From positions 124,001-188,000 of the forward strand of contig KV908589.1 of NCBI GenBank assembly GCA_002005505.1: DNA of 64,000 nt, given 5' to 3'. This document shows, one piece after another, positions 59,347 to 64,000 of this stretch. Made by a program: the position numbers and the translations under genes. The DNA comes from Botryococcus braunii. Lineage: Eukaryota > Chlorophyta > Trebouxiophyceae. Every line of letters begins with the position of its first letter. Within the stretch, counting starts at the first letter, position 1. The notes under the pieces were generated by a model. The model did no database searches, was not told the DNA's origin, and saw only the letters and a program-made list of their open reading frames with translations.

Positions 59347-59386
59347 GTGTGTGTGTGTGTGTGTTGGGGGGGGGGGGGGGGGGGGG
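59347..59386 (+). repeat. GT microsatellite and 21-G run
   Basis: About nine GT units (59347-59364) are followed by an uninterrupted run of 21 G (59366-59386). The run can form G-quadruplexes and is prone to length errors in replication and sequencing. Confidence 0.9.
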
Positions 59387-60700
59387 AGGGTGTGTGTAAG
59401 AGAAAGAGGGGGAGAGGGGTCAGTATGTGATTAAATCTGGGGGAGGCTATCTGCCTTTAAGCAAAACATTGTGGAAGTGGCATATGCTTCTGAAGTGCGA
59501 GGTGATGTAGAGATTTGTTGGGATTGTTGTTGTATTGTTAATATCTCATCGTGTAAATGGAAATATAGTTGATACAGTATTAATCCCACAGCTGCTGCGA
59601 AAAATCTTTTAGGCGTATTTCGAAAACACTTTGGTGGGTGTTGTGTGTGTGCGTGCACATGCACTAATGCACACATGGCTTTCAACAAACATGTGGCAAA
59701 TTTTTATGCTGAGTTGCTCCAGCTCAACAGACGTGCAGATACTTGACTAACTAGGGACGTACTCATAACAATTGCATGTCCGTCATATCACAATTCTGAA
59801 GGGGACTCGAATTTGCCACAAACCCTTGCCAATTTGATAAACCTCCTTCGGCACCACAAGAGCAATGCTTTGATGTAATTCTTCTTCTTGTCCGTCGTAT
59901 CACAAATCCTGTTTGCGACTCGAATTTCTTACAAACTCCTGCAGCTGCACATTTGATAGTCCCTGTTCGCAACCACAAGAGCAAGCCTTGACCACTCTGA
60001 AGCACCCAAGCAGCATATGAGGCAGGACTTATATATTATATATTTTGAGGCTGTCATTAATAATGTCTTCCTGTGTAGTTGAAGATACCACAACATTTAG
60101 AGTCTATGCACAACACATAAAATTTAGCAGTGTTTTGACACATTTAATCGCTTCACAATTGTATAAATTTCTTAAGCGCCAATTGATATTGTCACTCCAG
60201 CATAAAGCATCCCACTTTTTTTTTGCTTTGTCAAAAAAAAGTAGGCATACAGAGATCTAAGACACCTCCGGAGTGCTGACTCTTTGTACTTCATAATGGG
60301 TCGGAAACCAACCATGATAGGCATTCAGTGCCAGCAGCGAAGTCCCTTTACCCATGATAACCTTTCTATAAAGTTACAGTTGTCAACAACTCAAGCGGCA
60401 TGGCGTTTGCCATCCCCAGGGTATTAACTATAGCGAGGGAACGGCCTTGGGTGCCTAATTTATTAGACTGGACCCAGGTAGGGTAATGCTGGACCCAAAA
60501 ACCAAACCACAACATCCTTACCCAACCACAGCCATCTACTTAGCTTGTCTCATAGACATGAACTCAACAACCATATCCGCACTACAATTTCTCCATCCGA
60601 GTCTCAACCCATGCACAGACGTTAGAGCAAGTACTCGTAGAAAGATATCTCATATATCACTCCAGCCCCTTGTACATAGTCACCCCACACCTAGGACAAG
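59387..60700. other. apparently non-coding flank
   Basis: Apart from the tandem repeat at 59777-59986, I see only short chance frames, A-rich and T-rich tracts (for example around 60220) and no transposon ends. Confidence 0.5.
59777..59986 (+). repeat. diverged tandem duplication (~112 bp period)
   Basis: Copies at 59777-59867 and 59889-59986 both begin TGTCCGTC(A/G)TATCACAA, share GACTCGAATTT and ATTTGATA, and end CACAAGAGCAA. Loop regions differ by several bases, so the duplication is old. No function was seen. Confidence 0.7.
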
Positions 60701-62208
60701 ATAAGAAACAAGAAGAAAATTAGGGAGGAAGTGGGAGAGAGGCACCATCTGCTGTTAAACAGCGGACGAAAGGCCCCACCCTCTGAGGGCACCACCAACT
60801 TCTCTCAACTGCTGTACATCAAAGGAACATACAAAGTACGTGCAGGAGTTGTGCATGCTGTTCGCGGCAGGGCTCCAAACTGGAATTGAGATTTAACAAA
60901 GCCCAGTTGCGACCGTGGAAAAGCTTGCAGAGCCAAAAGCGTGATTGTGGGTGTACTATAACCCCACTTTTGTGCCCTGCAGAAAAGAGACTTCAATTTC
61001 CTTTATGAAGCTGACACCCATCACTGATGTGACCATTCATTGACAAGCATTGAACTCCTTCACTAGAGAGCAGTCGTCCTCCTGTCTCCCACTAACAACC
61101 CCGTTGCAAACATCAATCAGCTTAACCAACAATGCATTACAACTAACCTTCGCGGTTCCTAGTACAGCACAATTTGAAAGTACCACAATTTTGTCACACC
61201 CTTGCATGTTGCACATGCATCGACCCACCGTTGCCAGGCTGATACAAGATGGGCTGAAAAACATGTGCTACGCAGAGCACTAAAATTCTGCATATGCTAA
61301 TTTACGATATAATGTGTCAGGGATACACACAATATCACCGAAGATGATCGCATGACAGTCCAAACCCCATCGCTTTGGCTCAGCCACTATTCAAGCACAT
61401 TCCGCACACATGACTGTTTACGTATCAAAATAGCAAGACTTTCAAGCTGGAGAAGCCTCGCAAGGCAATTGTACCTTTAAGGAGCACATTTTCACAGTCT
61501 AAACCTCACAGGTTTTCGCGCAACTAAAACCTAGTCCATCTAAACAATTACTTCTACTCCTTGCAAACCCAGAACTCCACACCTCAGGAATCTCTACTTG
61601 GGACTCAGTACACTCGCCACATTGCGTGCTACCAAAAAGAAATTATTCCAACTCTTGTCTTGCAAGGGCAACAAATCCACATCTCATAAGGCCATGTTTG
61701 AAATGATTTGACCCACCACATTGCTCATACCCGATTTGAACTTTTGCAAGGTATCTCCTGTTATGTGAGGTAAGTGGATGCATTGTTGCTCAAGGATAAA
61801 CAGGACATAGCTGGTTTTCCATGATCAACCAACCGGGAAAAAGTCAAAACACCAGTCACATATGGTTGCTTTCCCCATCCCACTTCTAGGACCTCCGAAG
61901 AAGGGTAAGTACAGCGGTCAACCCACCAGGACTGCATCCACGCTGGAGGACGGATCACGTAGATGCAAATGACGGCTTCCGGGTAGTCTTTGTAAAGCCG
62001 CTCCAGGATGCATGCAGTCATCTGCATATGCAGGGGCGCTTGCGCATGTGAGCCTGTTGGCTGTACTGATGCCTCCTCAGACCTCACCAATTTCTCGAAG
62101 ACTCGCTCCTTGTTACATCGGGTATAGGAGTGCATATGTCGCACATCAACTTCACTGAACTTGTGAGTGAATGATCCCAGTAGAAGGTTCAGCTCTCCAA
62201 AACAGGCC
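60701..62208 (-). other. possible exons of a divergent host gene
   Basis: A minus-strand frame opens right after a strong acceptor (TTGTATGCAG, exon start at 62208). It reads CFGELNLLLGSFTHKFSEVD, then CILERLYKDYPEAVICIYVI and KQPYVTGVLTFSRLVDHG up to ~61761. The pattern ERL..DYP ... QPY...LT..RL loosely recalls the tubulin fold (LLERL..RYP, VQPYNSLLTLKRL), but the GGGTGSG loop is not present, so I treat this as a weak hint. A further open stretch at 61264-61037 (KIVVLSNCAVLGTAKVSCNA) could be another exon. Exon ends are not established. Confidence 0.3.
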
Positions 62209-62617
62209 CTGCATACAATTGTGATGCAGATGCAAAATCAGTGTCGCCACTCCCAAAGAAGTACCATGTAGTTCTGCACAGAACTCCCATCGTAGATCAA
62301 AGCTCAGGCTCAACAATCATAAACGTAGCTGTACATTGCCAACATGCAAGTACCAAAGCCTAACAGAGGATGATAGTGCCTTGTTTGCCCTACCAACAAT
62401 TGTCCACCAACAGCAGAAGAAGTGCAGACTACTGGATCCCACTCTGCTGCTATTTACAAATTAACAGAAACCGGACACCTCAAAATAATTAAAGTGTCCC
62501 GCAAGACCTTGCAGGTTGGCAAGCTGATACAGCTGATCAAGGATATGTTGAAAGCATGTATACAGCTATACGTGAAGGGTCTGTACCAAGCCTGGTCAGA
62601 CACGCTCCGCAGGTAAC

Positions 62618-62816
62618 CAGTAAATGCTGGTAAGATCTCCTCAACTTTCGGCTGCTGACGGCTCTCCCACATACCGAGGTCTCGGAAAAACTGCTGCAAG
62701 ACCCCCGGGTGACTGTGCAAACCACCGTCGCAACTCTTCTTCCATTGTGCCGTGGGAATAAACACTTCTTTGCGCTCAACCGAAAAATCTTCACTTTTCC
62801 GTTTGTAGCTTGCCAT
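62618..62816 (-). CDS. possible first coding exon of the minus-strand host gene
   Basis: ATG at 62816 has a favourable context (A at -3, G at +4). The frame reads MASYKRKSEDFSVERKEVFI, AQWKKSCDGGLHSHPGVLQQ, FFRDLGMWESRQQPKVEEIL and reaches a GTTACC donor-like site near 62618. The composition is protein-like, but I recognise no family. Its phase does not fit directly to the exon at 62208, so an intermediate exon or another donor would be needed. Confidence 0.35.
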
Positions 62817-63084
62817 TTCTTGCCTAGCCCTGGAAGTTAGGGGAATGCTAATGCCCAACCGTCCCTCTCTCCGAAACAGCCGACGCGAACAGACCAAAAA
62901 ACTCGGTCCCGCCGCCCCGATCCTTGTCTGCACAGAAGAAGTGAAAATGTTTGTCTCAGGAGGAAACACTAGCTTTTCATGTGAATATATGTCTGGCAAG
63001 ACGATGCAAATCTAGCGGGGATTTGCGTACCGTGTTGGTCGAGTCACGTGGCCGAGGCTTCACAGGGGCTTCGGGCCTCCTCTG

Positions 63085-63728
63085 CAGGGCTGTGTCCGAA
63101 ACCCGTTTGGCCTTGTGCGAAACCCGAAACTCGGGCGAAACTCCTTGCGAAACTCATAACTCCGCCGTTGCGTCGACTTTTTCGACAGGGGTCTCGAAGA
63201 TGCCTTTAAATAGATCTACTCTTCCATTCGACAATAGTTTACATAGAATGGAAATATTGCGAATTAGTTATGAGGAAAATTCATGGAATTTGGGCTCTTT
63301 CGAAAATTGCGATACTCATCATTTGGAATCATTTGTAAAGCGAAACTGTAAAACGTCCTCTATTCATAAAGACAAACAAAAAGCCGGCTTCGGCGCTGAA
63401 AGTAATGAAAGTCGGTTTTTGGGCCTGCTCTGCCGTCGTGGGTGTTTCCGGGTCGTCCTGCGGACTCAGCAGTACAACTTTATTAGGAGAAGTACATACA
63501 CGTGACTCCCAGACTGGTACTGCCAGTGTCTGCAGTACTTGAGCAGTACACTGAGAAGCGATGCGAAAACCCAGTTTCGCCGCGGATATCCCTTTCGCAG
63601 AGTGAGCGGGAGTTTCGCGAGTTTCGCAGGCGATACCCCCTTTCGCAAAAAAGAGGTTTCGGACACTTTTTTCGAAGCCTGCCGAAACCGTTTCTCAGCG
63701 AAACCGTTTCGTTTCGGACACAGCCCTG
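63085..63728. mobile_element. non-autonomous hAT-type DNA transposon (644 bp)
   Basis: Terminal inverted repeats CAGGGCTGTGTCCGAAAC (63085-63102) and its exact complement at the right end (63711-63728) are flanked by an 8 bp TSD CTCCTCTG (63077-63084 and 63729-63736). An 8 bp TSD with CAGGG ends is typical of hAT. Both ends carry many CGAAAC/GTTTCG repeats, which could be transposase-binding sites. There is no transposase ORF, so it depends on a relative elsewhere. Confidence 0.88.
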
Positions 63729-63736
63729 CTCCTCTG

Positions 63737-64000
63737 CCTCGTCGCCGTTGAAAAGGAAACGAGTATTGCTGGCGAAAAGGGCCAGCTTCAGCCCCGGCCT
63801 TTGGCGGTACGCGAAGGTGGCGTGAGTCGCAATTGGGCATTAATGGTGGTGGTGGACTGCCTGGTTTGATGGCGCAACGATGAGGCCTCCCGCAACGCGA
63901 TGGGCCCGCCGCTTTTATGAGGGGAGGGGGGCGTTAGCAAGGCCCCAGGGAGGCACCAGCCAGCAGGAGGGAGGCTCTTGCTTTGGCGTTCTGATCAAGA
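63737..64000. other. flank right of the hAT element
   Basis: GC-rich sequence with short frames on both strands. With the hAT element and one TSD removed, a plus-strand frame runs through the junction (GFTGASGLLC into LVAVEKETS), which could be coincidence. Nothing is firmly supported. Confidence 0.3.

Noticed and set aside
61760..62144. CRAL-TRIO (Sec14) domain in the minus-strand exon
   Set aside because: A short run (ILERLYKDYPEAVICIYVI) resembles the Sec14 core, but the flanking motifs do not follow; too weak to call.

Overview
This is eukaryotic nuclear DNA made almost entirely of LTR retrotransposons inserted into one another. No bacterial operon, phage or CRISPR array is visible. A green alga (chlorophyte) is my best guess for the host. 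TGTAA, the chlorophyte poly(A) signal, sits at one fixed place in every full-length copia LTR here. The copia elements also use an internal, half-tRNA type initiator-Met primer site, and introns are short GT-AG. The species cannot be named from the sequence.

Layout, read from LTR ends and target-site duplications (TSDs). On the left, five elements nest and all continue past the left edge: Copia-A (1-6318, minus) lies in Gypsy-A (6319-8348, minus), which lies in Copia-B (8349-9793, plus), which lies in Copia-C1 (9794-13286, plus), which lies in Copia-D1 (13287-15117, resuming at 57969-58776). A 611 bp TRIM element (10490-11100) splits Copia-C1. Inside the LTR of Copia-D1 sits Copia-F (15118-57968, TSD GTTAC). 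Inside F is Copia-E (18817-54408, TSD GGGAC/GGGAG). Inside E are Copia-G (20906-41848, minus) and Copia-C2 (46003-52577, minus, TSD AAAAC). Inside G are Gypsy-B (22127-29073, TSD CTCTG), TRIM-2 (29695-30278, TSD TTAAG) and Gypsy-C (34097-40162, TSD TCATA). From 58777 to 64000 there are no LTR elements: low-coding flank, a possible divergent host gene on the minus strand, and a 644 bp non-autonomous hAT element with an 8 bp TSD.

The copia elements form three families: I (A, B, F, G), II (C1, C2) and III (D1, E). Family I has a conserved extra ORF before gag, and family III has a different one. Copia-A is open for 5 kb and looks recent; the others carry stops, frameshifts or integrase lesions. 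The gypsy elements are chromoviruses with separate gag and pol ORFs.

The most unusual system is in the copia LTRs. Each full LTR carries its transcript leader twice: first as a genomic version flanked or split by GT-AG introns, then as an exactly spliced, intron-free version. In Copia-E the exons are 109, 80, 72 and 67 bp, and the second copy is those exons fused, 328 bp. A TATA-like box lies 29-32 bp before the first copy in the best-preserved LTRs, and TGTAA lies 1-4 bp before the second. I infer that the leader starts at copy 1, that splicing removes the introns plus copy 2 with its poly(A) signal, and that the 3' LTR transcript ends just inside copy 2. Reverse transcription then writes a fresh spliced leader into each new LTR while keeping the introns. 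The same design appears in all three families.
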